Position numbers and translations under genes: made by a program | Notes under the pieces: model-generated | Told to the model about the DNA's origin: nothing | Seen by the model: the letters and a program-made list of their open reading frames with translations, nothing else | The model's database searches: none | DNA from: Planctomycetota bacterium | GTDB lineage: Bacteria; Planctomycetota; UBA1135; UBA2386 | Reading direction: 5' to 3' | Length of the DNA stretch: 64,000 nt | NCBI GenBank assembly: GCA_016713175.1 | Contig: JADJPQ010000014.1 | Span: 1-64,000 of the forward strand | Shown: piece after piece, positions 46,401 to 56,084 of the stretch | How positions within the stretch are numbered: the first letter of the stretch is position 1 | Layout: every line of letters begins with the position of its first letter

Positions 46401-48794
46401 ATGAATCGCACCCGCACGACGGTCGCCTTGCTGGCGGCCCTGGCCTCGCCGTCTCTCGCCCAGGACTTCTACGATCCCGACACCGTCCGCAGCGTCAACC
46501 TGCAGTTCGCGCAGGCCAACTATTGGACGCTGCTGACCAACAACTACGCGCCGGAGATCAACATCGCTGCCGACATGACGATCGACGGGGTGACGTATCC
46601 GAACGTCGGCGTGCGCTTCCGCGGCAACACCTCGTACACGATGCTGCCGTCGACGGCGACCAAGCGCAGCTTCAACGTCGAACTCGATTGGATGGTGCTC
46701 GGCCAGGACTTCCAGGGCTATGACCACCTGAACTTCAACAACGGCTATCACGACCCGACGTTCCTGCGGGAGTTCCTGAGCTACATGGTGATGCGCCGGC
46801 ACGGCATCGCGCCGAAGTGCAACTTCATCAAGCTGTACCTGAACAACCAGTACTGGGGCATCTACATCAACGTCCAGCAGCCGAACAAGGACATGATGAA
46901 GGAGTGGTTCCGGAGCAACGACGGCAACCGCTACCGCTGCTTCCCGACGTCGGGCGGCTTCAGCAACGGCCGCTGCTGTTTCACCTGGCTGGGCACCACG
47001 TTGGCGACCTACCTGTCGGCCTATCAGGCCAAGCAGGGCGACGGCACCGACCTGATGAACATGTGCAACGTGTTGAACAACACGCCGACCGCCAGCATGC
47101 AGGCCCTGCTGCCGGCGATCTTCAGCGTCGACTCGTTCTACCGCTACGCCGCGGTGATGAACGTGCTGACCAACACCGACAGCTATCTGCAGAGCGGCAA
47201 GGACCACTACCTCTACCACGACGAGGTGCACGGCGACTTCTCGACCTTCCCGTTCGACCTCAATGAGGCGCTGGCGGGCAGTTCGACACTGGATCCGTGG
47301 TATCAGACGACGGTGACCACGCGGCCGGCGTTCACCAAGACGCTGCAGTTCCCGGACTGGCGGCAGCGCTACAAGGCGCATGTCCGCAACGTCGTCGAGA
47401 ACACGGTCAACTCGACCTGGCTGGTGCCGAAGGCGCAACAGTACCACGCGATGATCGCCGCCGACGTGGCCGCCGACACGCGCAAGCTGTACAGCACGGC
47501 CAACTTCACGGCCAACATGACCAGCACGGTCACCGTGACGGTCGGCTCGTTCCCGCAGACGATCCCGGGCCTGATTCCGCTGATCACCGGCCGCGAGACG
47601 TTCCTGCGCAACCACATCGACCTCAGCGCGCCGCGCACCGTCCTGTCCAACCTGAACCACGCACCGGCGCGGCCGACCCCGACCCAGGCGATCACCTTCC
47701 AGGTCACCGCCAGCAGCCACGCGGCGAACGTCAAACTGTTCTGGCGCCGCGTCGGCGCCTTCCAGTCGACCGCGATGTTCGACGATGGCGCGCACGGCGA
47801 CGTCGGTGCCGGCGACGGCATCTGGGGCGTGATCCTGCCAGGGCAGCCCGCCGGTTCGTTCATCGACTACTACGCCGAGGCGACCACCGCGACCGGCCTC
47901 GCCACCTATGAGCCGTTCACGGCCGAACTCGAACGCAACTGCCCGCACATCCAGATCGACTGGCCGCAGCAACCGGGCGTGATCCGGATCAACGAGGTGC
48001 TGGCGCAGAACATCAACGGCATCGTCGACGAACTCGGCCAGCACGAAGACTGGCTCGAGCTCTACAACGACAGCAACGCCGCGGTCGACATCAGCGGCAT
48101 GTGGTTGTCCGACAACCTGTCGCAACTGAAGTACCAGGTCCCCGCCGGCACCGTGATCCCGGCATTCGGCACCCGGAAGTACTGGGCCGACGAGGACGGC
48201 ACGCAGGGCGCCACGCACGTCAACTTCAAGCTCAGCAGCAGCGGCGAAGCGGTCGTGCTCTACAACGCCGCCGGCACGCACATCGTCGACGTGATCGAGT
48301 TCGGCCGGCAGGATCCGGACGTCGCGATCGGCCGCGTGGTCGATGGCAGCTCCGGCTGGGTCACCCTGCCAGCGCCCACACCCGACACGGCCAACCGCCT
48401 CGCCGCCTGTGGCACGCGCGTGTACGAATCGCTGACCCGAAGCCAGCACGGCTCCGACCTGGCGCTCAGCGGCAGCCCGCAGATCGGCACCACCCCGGTC
48501 TTGCAGCTGACCTCCGGCCCGATCGGCGGCCTGGCGGCAATCTCGCTGGCGCTGGCCCCGGCGGTGATCGACCTCGGCACGTTCGGCATCCCGAACGAGA
48601 CGCTGTTGCTCGACGCGTTGTCGCTGAACGTGCTGGCGGTCCCGGTCATCGACGCCAACGGGCAGGCCAGCACCGGTCTGACGATCCCGGCCAACAACGG
48701 CCTCGTCGGTCTGGCGGCATATGCCCAGGTGCTGACGATCGCCGGTGGCGCGTTCGACACCAGCACGGCCCTCGAACTGGTGATCTGCCCGTGA
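46401..48794 (+). CDS. Secreted CotH-family kinase with lamin-tail domain and C-terminal module
   Basis: The 797-residue protein has a signal peptide (about 1-20). The CotH domain (about 25-420) shows VGVRFRGNTSY, NFNNGYHDPTFLREFLSYMV and the metal-binding FPFDLNEAL; CotH proteins are atypical protein kinases. An Ig-like segment (about 425-520) precedes a lamin-tail domain (about 530-650, IRINEVLAQN and EDWLELYN). The last 110 residues are the module shared with other secreted proteins here. Its stop overlaps the next gene (GTGA). It heads a five-gene operon with VTC and DUF4956 genes. Confidence 0.88.
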   Translation: MNRTRTTVALLAALASPSLAQDFYDPDTVRSVNLQFAQANYWTLLTNNYAPEINIAADMTIDGVTYPNVGVRFRGNTSYTMLPSTATKRSFNVELDWMVLGQDFQGYDHLNFNNGYHDPTFLREFLSYMVMRRHGIAPKCNFIKLYLNNQYWGIYINVQQPNKDMMKEWFRSNDGNRYRCFPTSGGFSNGRCCFTWLGTTLATYLSAYQAKQGDGTDLMNMCNVLNNTPTASMQALLPAIFSVDSFYRYAAVMNVLTNTDSYLQSGKDHYLYHDEVHGDFSTFPFDLNEALAGSSTLDPWYQTTVTTRPAFTKTLQFPDWRQRYKAHVRNVVENTVNSTWLVPKAQQYHAMIAADVAADTRKLYSTANFTANMTSTVTVTVGSFPQTIPGLIPLITGRETFLRNHIDLSAPRTVLSNLNHAPARPTPTQAITFQVTASSHAANVKLFWRRVGAFQSTAMFDDGAHGDVGAGDGIWGVILPGQPAGSFIDYYAEATTATGLATYEPFTAELERNCPHIQIDWPQQPGVIRINEVLAQNINGIVDELGQHEDWLELYNDSNAAVDISGMWLSDNLSQLKYQVPAGTVIPAFGTRKYWADEDGTQGATHVNFKLSSSGEAVVLYNAAGTHIVDVIEFGRQDPDVAIGRVVDGSSGWVTLPAPTPDTANRLAACGTRVYESLTRSQHGSDLALSGSPQIGTTPVLQLTSGPIGGLAAISLALAPAVIDLGTFGIPNETLLLDALSLNVLAVPVIDANGQASTGLTIPANNGLVGLAAYAQVLTIAGGAFDTSTALELVICP

Positions 48795-49687
48795 CGATCG
48801 CCGCGCTGTTCGTCGGTGCCAGCCGCATCGCCGCCGTGACCCTGCTGGTCGCGGTGGCGGCGGCGCAGACGCCGGTCCGGATCAACGAGTTCGTCGCCCA
48901 GAACACGCTCGGCATCGTCGACGAGAACGGCGAGTTCGAGGACTGGATCGAGCTCTACAACAGCGCCGCGGCCACCGTCGTGATCGGTGGCCAATGGCTC
49001 AGCGATGATCCGGCGCGGGCCAAGTGGCAGATCCCGGCCAACACCACCATTCCCCCGGGCGGCACGCTGCTGGTCTGGTGCGACGAAGACGGCCTGCAGG
49101 GCCCCATGCACGCCAACTTCAAGCTGGCGGCCGGCGGCGAGTCCGTGGTGCTGTTCGCCAGCGATGGCACGACGATCCTGGACCGTTTCGACTTCGGCCA
49201 GCAGAGTGCCGATGTCGCGACCGGCCGGATCAGCGACGGCGATTCGATCTTCGTGCGCCTCCCGGTCCCGACGCCGAACGCCCAGAACCGCCAATCCGGC
49301 TGCGGCACGCGTGACTACCATGCGCGGGCACCGGGTACCCACGTCGCCGAACTCGCGCTGTTGAATGCACCGAGCATCGGCACGTTCCCGACGCTCGAGG
49401 TGATCCTCGCGCCGACGAACGCGCTGTGCGGCTTCGTGCTGGCGCTGGCGCCGGCGCATGTCGACCTCAGTCCGTACGGGATCGCCAACGAAGTGGCGCT
49501 AGTCGATCCGGCATCGTTGGTCGTGCTCGGCCTGCAGCCCGCCGACCTGACCGGCAGCGCCCGGGTCAACCTGGCCATCCCCCAACAACCCGCCCTGGTC
49601 GGGGTCACGGTGTTCGCCCAGACCCTGATCATCGCCGCCGGTGCCGCCGACAGCAGCACCGCGATCGAGATCGTCATCTGCCCCTGA
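48791..49687 (+). CDS. Secreted lamin-tail-domain protein
   Basis: The 298-residue protein has a signal peptide (about 1-25) and a lamin-tail domain (about 28-150, VRINEFVAQNTLGIVDENGEFEDW). It ends with the same C-terminal module as the CotH protein, to the last residues IEIVICP. It is essentially the CotH protein without its kinase part, and probably arose from it by duplication. The GTG start overlaps the CotH stop. A scaffold or binding role is likely but unproven. Confidence 0.85.
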   Translation: MTIAALFVGASRIAAVTLLVAVAAAQTPVRINEFVAQNTLGIVDENGEFEDWIELYNSAAATVVIGGQWLSDDPARAKWQIPANTTIPPGGTLLVWCDEDGLQGPMHANFKLAAGGESVVLFASDGTTILDRFDFGQQSADVATGRISDGDSIFVRLPVPTPNAQNRQSGCGTRDYHARAPGTHVAELALLNAPSIGTFPTLEVILAPTNALCGFVLALAPAHVDLSPYGIANEVALVDPASLVVLGLQPADLTGSARVNLAIPQQPALVGVTVFAQTLIIAAGAADSSTAIEIVICP

Positions 49688-49691
49688 ACCG

Positions 49692-50441
49692 ATGACCACA
49701 GGTCGGGGGACCGGCTGGTTGGCGCAACGACACGAGTGCAAGTACCTCGTGCCGGAGTCCGTTGCCCAACGGGTGCTGCGCCGGGTCGAGTCGTTCGTGA
49801 CGCCGGACCCGTTCGCGGCCCGGCGCAGCGACCACTGTTACGCGATCAGCAGCCTGTATCTGGATACCGCCAACTTGCGGCTCTACCACGAGACCAGGTC
49901 CGGCGACGCCCAGCGCTTCAAGCTGCGGGTCCGGGCCTACACGGATGACCCGGCGGTGCCGATCTTCGTCGAGATCAAACGGCGGATCGATCGCGTGGTG
50001 CACAAGCTGCGTTGCCCGATTCCACGCGGCTGGTTGCCCGGCCTGCTCGACGGCCACGTGCCCGACGTGTCGGCGCTGTCGCCCGAGAAGCGCCGATCGC
50101 TCGAAGAGTTCGTCCGGCTGCAGCAGTCCCTCCGCGCCCGCCCGACCTTGCTCGTCCGCTACGACCGCCAGGCCTACATGGGCCGCGACGACGATGAAGT
50201 CCGGGTGACGATCGATCGCCGGCTGCGGGTGCTGCCGATGCCGCGTCCGGAGGTGTGGGTCGAACATCCACGCTTCCTGCCGGTGTCGATGGGTGGCGTC
50301 GTCATCGAATTGAAGTTCACCAATCGGGCGCCGGCGTGGATGCTGGACACCGTACAGGCGTGCGACCTGCGGCGGATCTCGTTCTCCAAGTACTGCAACA
50401 GCGTCGACCGCGCCGACCCCGCCGCGCAGCTGGCCACCTGA
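49692..50441 (+). CDS. VTC-domain (polyphosphate polymerase-type) protein
   Basis: The 249-residue protein is a VTC domain, the tunnel fold of the yeast vacuolar polyphosphate polymerase. It has RHECKYLVPE at the start, SLYLDTANLRLY, the basic tunnel strands RFKLRVRAY and IFVEIKRRIDRVVHKLR, and the acidic strand VIELKFTNRAPAWM. In bacteria such proteins are commonly encoded with DUF4956 and CotH genes. The ATG lies 4 bp after the previous stop. Polyphosphate synthesis is likely from fold, not shown. Confidence 0.88.
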   Translation: MTTGRGTGWLAQRHECKYLVPESVAQRVLRRVESFVTPDPFAARRSDHCYAISSLYLDTANLRLYHETRSGDAQRFKLRVRAYTDDPAVPIFVEIKRRIDRVVHKLRCPIPRGWLPGLLDGHVPDVSALSPEKRRSLEEFVRLQQSLRARPTLLVRYDRQAYMGRDDDEVRVTIDRRLRVLPMPRPEVWVEHPRFLPVSMGGVVIELKFTNRAPAWMLDTVQACDLRRISFSKYCNSVDRADPAAQLAT

Positions 50442-50443
50442 AC

Positions 50444-51136
50444 ATGCCCGAACTCTGGCGATCGCTGCAGGACTCCTGGCTGACGACCTGGCCGACGACC
50501 CGCGAACTGGCCGCCAGCCTGCTGCTGGCGTTCGTGCTCGCGACGCCGGTGGCCTGGTGCTACATCAAGACGCATCGCGGCATGAGCTACTCGCGCGTGT
50601 TCGCGCAGTCGCTGGTGCTGCTGGCGCTGATCGTCGCGCTGGTGATGCAGGCGATCGGCGACAGCCTGGCACGCGCCTTCGGCCTGTTCGGGGCATTGGC
50701 GTTGATCCGCTTCCGGACGCCGATCAAGGACGTGCGCGACGCCACCTGGTTGTTCCTCGCGGTCGGGGTCGGCATCACCACCGGCATCGGCAACACCGCG
50801 CTGGCCGTCGTGGGCACCGGCCTGGCCCTGCTGGTTGCCCTGTACCTGGACCAGATCGGCTTTGGTTCGCGGCAGAGCCACGATGGCGTGTTGCGGCTGT
50901 GGCTGCCGGCCGACCGCGAACGCGAATCGCGGCTGCGCGAGGTGCTGGGCCACTACTGCCGGTCGTTCGCGCTGCTGCAACTGCGCGAAGGCCGTGCCGA
51001 CGGCGAGTTCGAGTTCGCCTGGCAACTGCGTCTGCACGACGCCGATGCCGTTCCTGCCCTGGTCACCGATGTCCGCGCGATCCCCGGCGCCCAGGACGTC
51101 AGTGTGCTCGTCCAGGACGAGCATCAGGAGATCTGA
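50444..51136 (+). CDS. DUF4956 membrane protein
   Basis: The 230-residue protein has about four membrane helices in its first 140 residues and a cytoplasmic C-terminal domain. GALALIRFRTPIKD followed by a DATWLFLAVGVGITTGIG helix is the DUF4956 signature. These proteins typically accompany VTC-domain polymerases and may form the membrane channel or anchor. It starts 2 bp after the VTC gene and its stop overlaps the adaptor gene (TGATG). Confidence 0.87.
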   Translation: MPELWRSLQDSWLTTWPTTRELAASLLLAFVLATPVAWCYIKTHRGMSYSRVFAQSLVLLALIVALVMQAIGDSLARAFGLFGALALIRFRTPIKDVRDATWLFLAVGVGITTGIGNTALAVVGTGLALLVALYLDQIGFGSRQSHDGVLRLWLPADRERESRLREVLGHYCRSFALLQLREGRADGEFEFAWQLRLHDADAVPALVTDVRAIPGAQDVSVLVQDEHQEI

Positions 51137-52290
51137 TGGAACCCTGGACGCCTTCGCGCCCGCGCCCGTCCCTGACCCGCCGCATCCGCGCCGTCGGCCG
51201 CAAGGCGATCCCCGTCGTGGTCTGGCTCGGCGCCATCGCCGCGATCGTCTGGCTGCGCTACGGCCCCGCCGGCACCGCGTTCCCCGGCATGGTCGATGCC
51301 GCGCGCGCCCAGGTTGCCGCGCAGGACGATGGCCGCATCGCGTCGGTGCTGATCGAACGCCACCAGCTGGTGACTCGTGGCCAGTTGCTGGCCCGGCTCG
51401 ACGACGAACCGCTGCGCTTGCGGCTGCAGCAGGCCAGGTTGCAGCTCGAACGGCTGCAGGCCGACCGTCGCGCCCAGGAGACCGAACTGGCGATGGACCT
51501 GCAGGCCGACACCGCCTCGCGCACGCTCGATGCCGCAATCGAACACCGGCGGTTGATGGGCGACGTCGAGAGCGCCCGCATCGATGCGCTGGCGACCCGC
51601 GCCGACATCGAGGAGACCCGGGTCCGCCTGCAGGGGGCGACCGCCGATGCCCAGCGCGTGGCCGCGCTGACCCGCGAAGGCCTGAGCGCCGAGTCGGAAC
51701 TGATCCGGCTGCGCACCGAACAGGACGCCCTCGGCAAGCGGATCAGCGAACTGGAATCGTTGCACGGCGAGCAGACGTCCCGCCACGACGCCGCGCGGAC
51801 GCGGCTGCAGGAGTTCAGCCGCATGCAACCGACGCCGCCACCACCGGACGCACTGCTGGAGCCGCTGCGTTGGCGGATCCAGGAACAGGAGACCGAGATC
51901 GAACGCATCGCGCTGGACGGCAAGCGGCTCGACCTGCTGGCGCCGTTCGACGGCGTGATCGAGGCCGTGCTGCTGCGCGCCGGCGAATTCGTCCGCACCG
52001 GCATGCCGGTGCTGACCGTCGTCGAACCAGTCGCCCGTCAGATCCTCGGCTACCTGCCGGCGACGGCCATCGCGCGGGCGAGGCCATCGGCCGCCGTGGC
52101 GGTGCTGCACGCCACCACCGGAGCCGAACTCGGCACCGCGACGATCCTGTCGGTGTCGCCCGCCGTCGTGCCGGTGCCCGAGCGGCTGTGGCGCGATCCA
52201 CGGCAGCAGGAATGGGCGTTCGAGGTCGTCGCGATCGCCACCGGCAGGGAAGCGCCGGGCGAACGCGTGCAGCTGCTGCTGCGGCCGTAG
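51136..52290 (+). CDS. HlyD-type membrane-fusion (periplasmic adaptor) protein
   Basis: The 384-residue protein has one membrane anchor (about 25-42). It then shows the split lipoyl-like halves QDDGRIASVLIERHQLVTRGQLLARL and LLAPFDGVIEAVLLRAGEFV around a long coiled-coil hairpin (about 85-240) rich in Glu, Arg and Leu heptads. A C-terminal beta-barrel domain follows. Such adaptors link inner-membrane exporters to the outer membrane. No ABC or RND partner is encoded next to it, so it may serve the DUF4956 protein. It ends 22 bp from the convergent smc. Confidence 0.85.
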   Translation: MEPWTPSRPRPSLTRRIRAVGRKAIPVVVWLGAIAAIVWLRYGPAGTAFPGMVDAARAQVAAQDDGRIASVLIERHQLVTRGQLLARLDDEPLRLRLQQARLQLERLQADRRAQETELAMDLQADTASRTLDAAIEHRRLMGDVESARIDALATRADIEETRVRLQGATADAQRVAALTREGLSAESELIRLRTEQDALGKRISELESLHGEQTSRHDAARTRLQEFSRMQPTPPPPDALLEPLRWRIQEQETEIERIALDGKRLDLLAPFDGVIEAVLLRAGEFVRTGMPVLTVVEPVARQILGYLPATAIARARPSAAVAVLHATTGAELGTATILSVSPAVVPVPERLWRDPRQQEWAFEVVAIATGREAPGERVQLLLRP

Positions 52291-52312
52291 CGCCGCCCGA
52301 CCCGGCGGCGGC

Positions 52313-55300
52313 TCAGGCGAAGCCGACCTGTTCCTCGCCGGCGATCCGCTGCTTCAGCGCCGGATCCTTGCTGCCAGCCGCCGGCGCCGTCCCCTGCTGG
52401 AAGCTGTCGACCTCCTGCAGCGAAACCGCGATCCGCGAACTGACGCCGCGCCGCTGCATGGTGATGCCATAGAGCACCTGGCAGTCGGCCATCGTCCGCT
52501 TGTGGTGCGTGACGATGCAGAACTGGGTGTTGGCGGTGAAATCGCGCAGCACCCGCAGGAAGCGCTCGACGTTGGTCTCGTCCAGCGCGGCATCGACTTC
52601 GTCGAGGATGCAGAACGGCGACGGCCGCACCTTGAACAACGCGAACAGGATGGCGACCGCAGTCAGCGACCGTTCACCACCGGACAGCAGGTTGATCGAC
52701 TGCAGCTGCTTGCCCGGCGGTTGCGCGACGATCTCGATGCCGGTCTCCAGCGGATCCTCGAGGTTGCCGAGGTACATGTCCGCCTTGCCGCCCTGGAAGA
52801 GCTTGCGGAAGATCTCCTGGAAGTTCTTGCGGGCCTCGGTGAACGTCTGCTCGAACAGGTTGCGCGACTCGGCCTCCAGCTTGCGCAGCGTCTCGAGCAG
52901 CGACCGGCGCGCTTCCTTGAGGTCCTCGACCTCCTTCTCGAGCGTGCCGAACTGGCCTTCCTCGTCATCGAGTTCCTTGACCGCGTCGAGGTTGACCGCG
53001 CCGAGCCGGTCCTTCTGCGACTGCAGCACCTGGACCTCCTTCTTCGACTCGATCGGGTCGAACGCCGCCGAGGTCCACAGCCGTTGCAGGCCGTACCAGG
53101 CAACGACCTGCGCCGGTGGGATCGGCGGCAGGAACAACGCCTCGATCACGCCGTCCGGGGCCAGCGGCCCGAGGAACTCGGTGTCGCCCTCGATGCCGAT
53201 GCCGATGATCTCGCCGAGGCACCGCCGCAGTTCGACCTCGGACTCCTCGCGCAGCTTGTCCTCGAGCCGGGTGAACTGGTGTTCGGCTTCGGCCAGTTGC
53301 AGCCGCGTCTGGGTCGCCGCTTCGGTCGTCGCCGAACGCTTCTGTTCCCACTCCTGCACCACGCGCTGTCGCGTGCTGCGCTCCTGCCGCGCCGCATCGA
53401 CCGTCGCCTGGCGCTCCTGCTTCTGTTGCTCCAGTTCCGCGACCTGATCCTCGATCACAGCTGCCTCTTCCATGAAGCGCAGCCGATCGCTCTCGGCTTT
53501 GACCGCCGCGTCCTCGGCGACGGCCATCCGTTCGGCGAGTTCCTGCAACGTGCGATCGAACTCGCGCAGCGCGTCGTCGTGCATCCGGATCGACCGCACC
53601 AGCCCTTCGCGGGCCTCGCCGGCCTGCACCTGGTTCAGTCGCAGTTCCTGTTCGTGGCGCTGCTCCTGTTGCGCGCGCGTCTCGGTGTCGCCGATCCGCG
53701 CGGTGAACTCGTTCTCCTCCTGCTGGACCCGCTCCTGCCGGCGACCGACCAGGAACTGGTCGAACAGCGCGCAACCGAGCAACGCCAACGCACCGCAGCG
53801 CGCCGCACTCAGTTCCGCACCCTCGAGTTCGAGCTCTTCGCGTTCGCGCCGGACGTCGTGACCGCGCGCCGCCAGGCGGCCGAGCTGCCCCTGCGTCTCG
53901 TGCAGCCGCCGCCGCGTCACCGACAACGCCTCGGCGATCGCCTTCAGCTCGGCCTTCAGCCGGTCGACGCGACCGACGGCCGCATCGCGACCGACCTGCA
54001 TGGCCTGCAGCCCGGACTCGATCACCGCGACTTCGTCGCCGAGCCGCTGGATCTGCGACCGGCGCACGACCAGGCCGGCATGACCTTCGGCGGCGGCGCC
54101 ACCTTCGACCCGCGGACCGCACAGCAGCGTACCGTCGGCGGTCACGAAGCACAGATCGACGCGATCGGCCTCGGCATCGGCCAGTGCCGGCACGACGACG
54201 ACGCCGCGCAGAAGCCACGCCAGCAGGCGACGGCTGTCGGTGCGGGCCTCGGCGCCGGCAACGGTGTGCCGCACCAGGTCGAGCAGGAACTGCGCGCCCT
54301 CGGGCAATGGCAGCAACGAGCCGTGTTCGAGTTCGACGCCGAACTCCTCCTCGACCAGCAGCAGCACGCGCCCGAGCCGCGCTTCCTGCAGTTGCCGAAC
54401 GATCGCTTCGGCGTTCGCACGCGTGTCGACGACCAGCGCCTGAACGTAGGGGCCGAGCGCGGCTTCGAGCGCGGCACTCCACGCCAGATCGATCTCGATC
54501 AGGTCCAGCAGCCGACCGCGGAGGCCGGCCGGCCGACTCTGCAGCACGTGGCGCGGCGCGGCGTCGAGCCCCTCCATGTGGGCCTCCATCGCCACCAGCG
54601 CCTGCCGGCGGCCGTCGACCTGCGACAGGGTGCGGCGGATCTCGGACTCCTCACGCGCCAGGGCCGCGGCGGCGCCATCGGCGTCCTGCAGGTCCAGCAG
54701 CGCCCGCTGTTCGCGCTCGCCGAGCAGACGCTCGCGTGTCTGCCAGTCGACCAGGTCGCCGGCGTGACGCGCGACCTCGCCGTCGAGCCGGGCCACCTCC
54801 TGCAAGAGCACCGCCTGCCGTTCGGCCAGCTTCTGCTCGCGCGCCCGCGCCGCCGCGATCTTGGCGGTCTGGTCGGACGCGATGTTGCGCGCCCGCGTGC
54901 GATCATGCAGCAGTTCGAGCTGGCGCCCACGCAGCCGTTCGCGTTCGGCCTGCAACGCCCGCACCGCGCTCTGGGCCTGCTGCACCACCTGCCGCTGCTG
55001 TTCCAGATCGCGGTGCAGTTCGATCAGCTCGGCTTCCTTGCCGGCCAGCGCATCGCGCGCGGTCGCCAGCACGATCGCGCGCTCATCGCGTTGCCCGGCC
55101 AGATCGTCCTGCCGCGCCCGCGTCCGCTGCACTTCGGCCCGCTGCTCCTGCGCGCGCTGTTGCTGCGCCGCGCCGCGTTCGCGCCGCATCGTCAGGTCGC
55201 CCTGACAGCGGCGCAGTTCGTCCTGCACCGACGCCAGCGCCGCTTCGCAATCGCGGATCGTCGCGTCACCGGCCGCCAGCACCTCGGCCGCTGCATCGCG

Positions 55301-56080
55301 TGCCTCGTCGATGCCGTGCAGCTGCAGTGCCAGTTCCTGCATCCTGGCCTGCTGCTCCGCGATCGCCGCGCGCAGCACCTGCCCATCGAGCACCGCCAGC
55401 GCCGAACGCAGATCGCGCAATCGCGTCTGCAGTTCGTGGAAGCGCCGGGCCTTGCCCGCCTGGATCCGCAGCGAACGGATCCGGCGGGCGCGTTCTTCCA
55501 GCAGGTCGGTGACGCGGGCAAGGTTCTGGTCGGTCCGTTCCAGCTTGCGCAGCGCCTCCTTCTTCTGCAGCTTGAAGCGCGAGATGCCGGCCGCCTCCTC
55601 GAAGATCGCGCGCCGCGCCTCGGGATTGGCCGACAGCACCGCATCGATGCGGCCCTGTTCCATCACCGAATAGCCGCCGGTGCCGAGCCCGGTGTCGAGC
55701 AGCGCGTCGCGGACGTCCTTCAGCCGCACTTCCTGGCCGTTCAGCAGGTAGCTCGATTCCTTGTCGAGCGTCAGGCGGCGGGCGATGTCGATCTCGGTGC
55801 GACCGTCGAGCCGGCCCTGCGGATCCTCGAACGTGATCACCACCTCCGCCATGCCCATGGCGTCACGACCTTCGGCGCCCTTGAAGATGACGTCGGTCAT
55901 CTCGGTGCCGCGCAGGCTCTTGGCGCGCTGGTCGCCGAGCACCCACTTGATCGCATCGACGACGTTGGACTTGCCACAGCCGTTCGGACCGATGATGCCG
56001 GTCAGCCGCTGATCGAACTCGAACTCGGTGCGATCGGCGAACGATTTGAAGCCGCGGGCGACGAGACGCTTGAGCTTCAT
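52313..56080 (-). CDS. smc: Chromosome segregation ATPase SMC
   Basis: SMC forms the condensin that organises and segregates the chromosome. The 1255-residue protein has an N-terminal head with Walker A GPNGCGKS (31-38), long coiled-coil arms, a central hinge (about 520-640) and a C-terminal head with the signature LSGGERSLTAV at about 1132 and Walker B ILDEVDAALDE about 30 residues later. It is the last gene of the nrdR-ATP-cone-smc run, 4 bp after the ATP-cone gene. ScpA and ScpB are not in the window. Confidence 0.96.
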   Translation of the reverse strand: MKLKRLVARGFKSFADRTEFEFDQRLTGIIGPNGCGKSNVVDAIKWVLGDQRAKSLRGTEMTDVIFKGAEGRDAMGMAEVVITFEDPQGRLDGRTEIDIARRLTLDKESSYLLNGQEVRLKDVRDALLDTGLGTGGYSVMEQGRIDAVLSANPEARRAIFEEAAGISRFKLQKKEALRKLERTDQNLARVTDLLEERARRIRSLRIQAGKARRFHELQTRLRDLRSALAVLDGQVLRAAIAEQQARMQELALQLHGIDEARDAAAEVLAAGDATIRDCEAALASVQDELRRCQGDLTMRRERGAAQQQRAQEQRAEVQRTRARQDDLAGQRDERAIVLATARDALAGKEAELIELHRDLEQQRQVVQQAQSAVRALQAERERLRGRQLELLHDRTRARNIASDQTAKIAAARAREQKLAERQAVLLQEVARLDGEVARHAGDLVDWQTRERLLGEREQRALLDLQDADGAAAALAREESEIRRTLSQVDGRRQALVAMEAHMEGLDAAPRHVLQSRPAGLRGRLLDLIEIDLAWSAALEAALGPYVQALVVDTRANAEAIVRQLQEARLGRVLLLVEEEFGVELEHGSLLPLPEGAQFLLDLVRHTVAGAEARTDSRRLLAWLLRGVVVVPALADAEADRVDLCFVTADGTLLCGPRVEGGAAAEGHAGLVVRRSQIQRLGDEVAVIESGLQAMQVGRDAAVGRVDRLKAELKAIAEALSVTRRRLHETQGQLGRLAARGHDVRREREELELEGAELSAARCGALALLGCALFDQFLVGRRQERVQQEENEFTARIGDTETRAQQEQRHEQELRLNQVQAGEAREGLVRSIRMHDDALREFDRTLQELAERMAVAEDAAVKAESDRLRFMEEAAVIEDQVAELEQQKQERQATVDAARQERSTRQRVVQEWEQKRSATTEAATQTRLQLAEAEHQFTRLEDKLREESEVELRRCLGEIIGIGIEGDTEFLGPLAPDGVIEALFLPPIPPAQVVAWYGLQRLWTSAAFDPIESKKEVQVLQSQKDRLGAVNLDAVKELDDEEGQFGTLEKEVEDLKEARRSLLETLRKLEAESRNLFEQTFTEARKNFQEIFRKLFQGGKADMYLGNLEDPLETGIEIVAQPPGKQLQSINLLSGGERSLTAVAILFALFKVRPSPFCILDEVDAALDETNVERFLRVLRDFTANTQFCIVTHHKRTMADCQVLYGITMQRRGVSSRIAVSLQEVDSFQQGTAPAAGSKDPALKQRIAGEEQVGFA

Positions 56081-56084
56081 GCCG

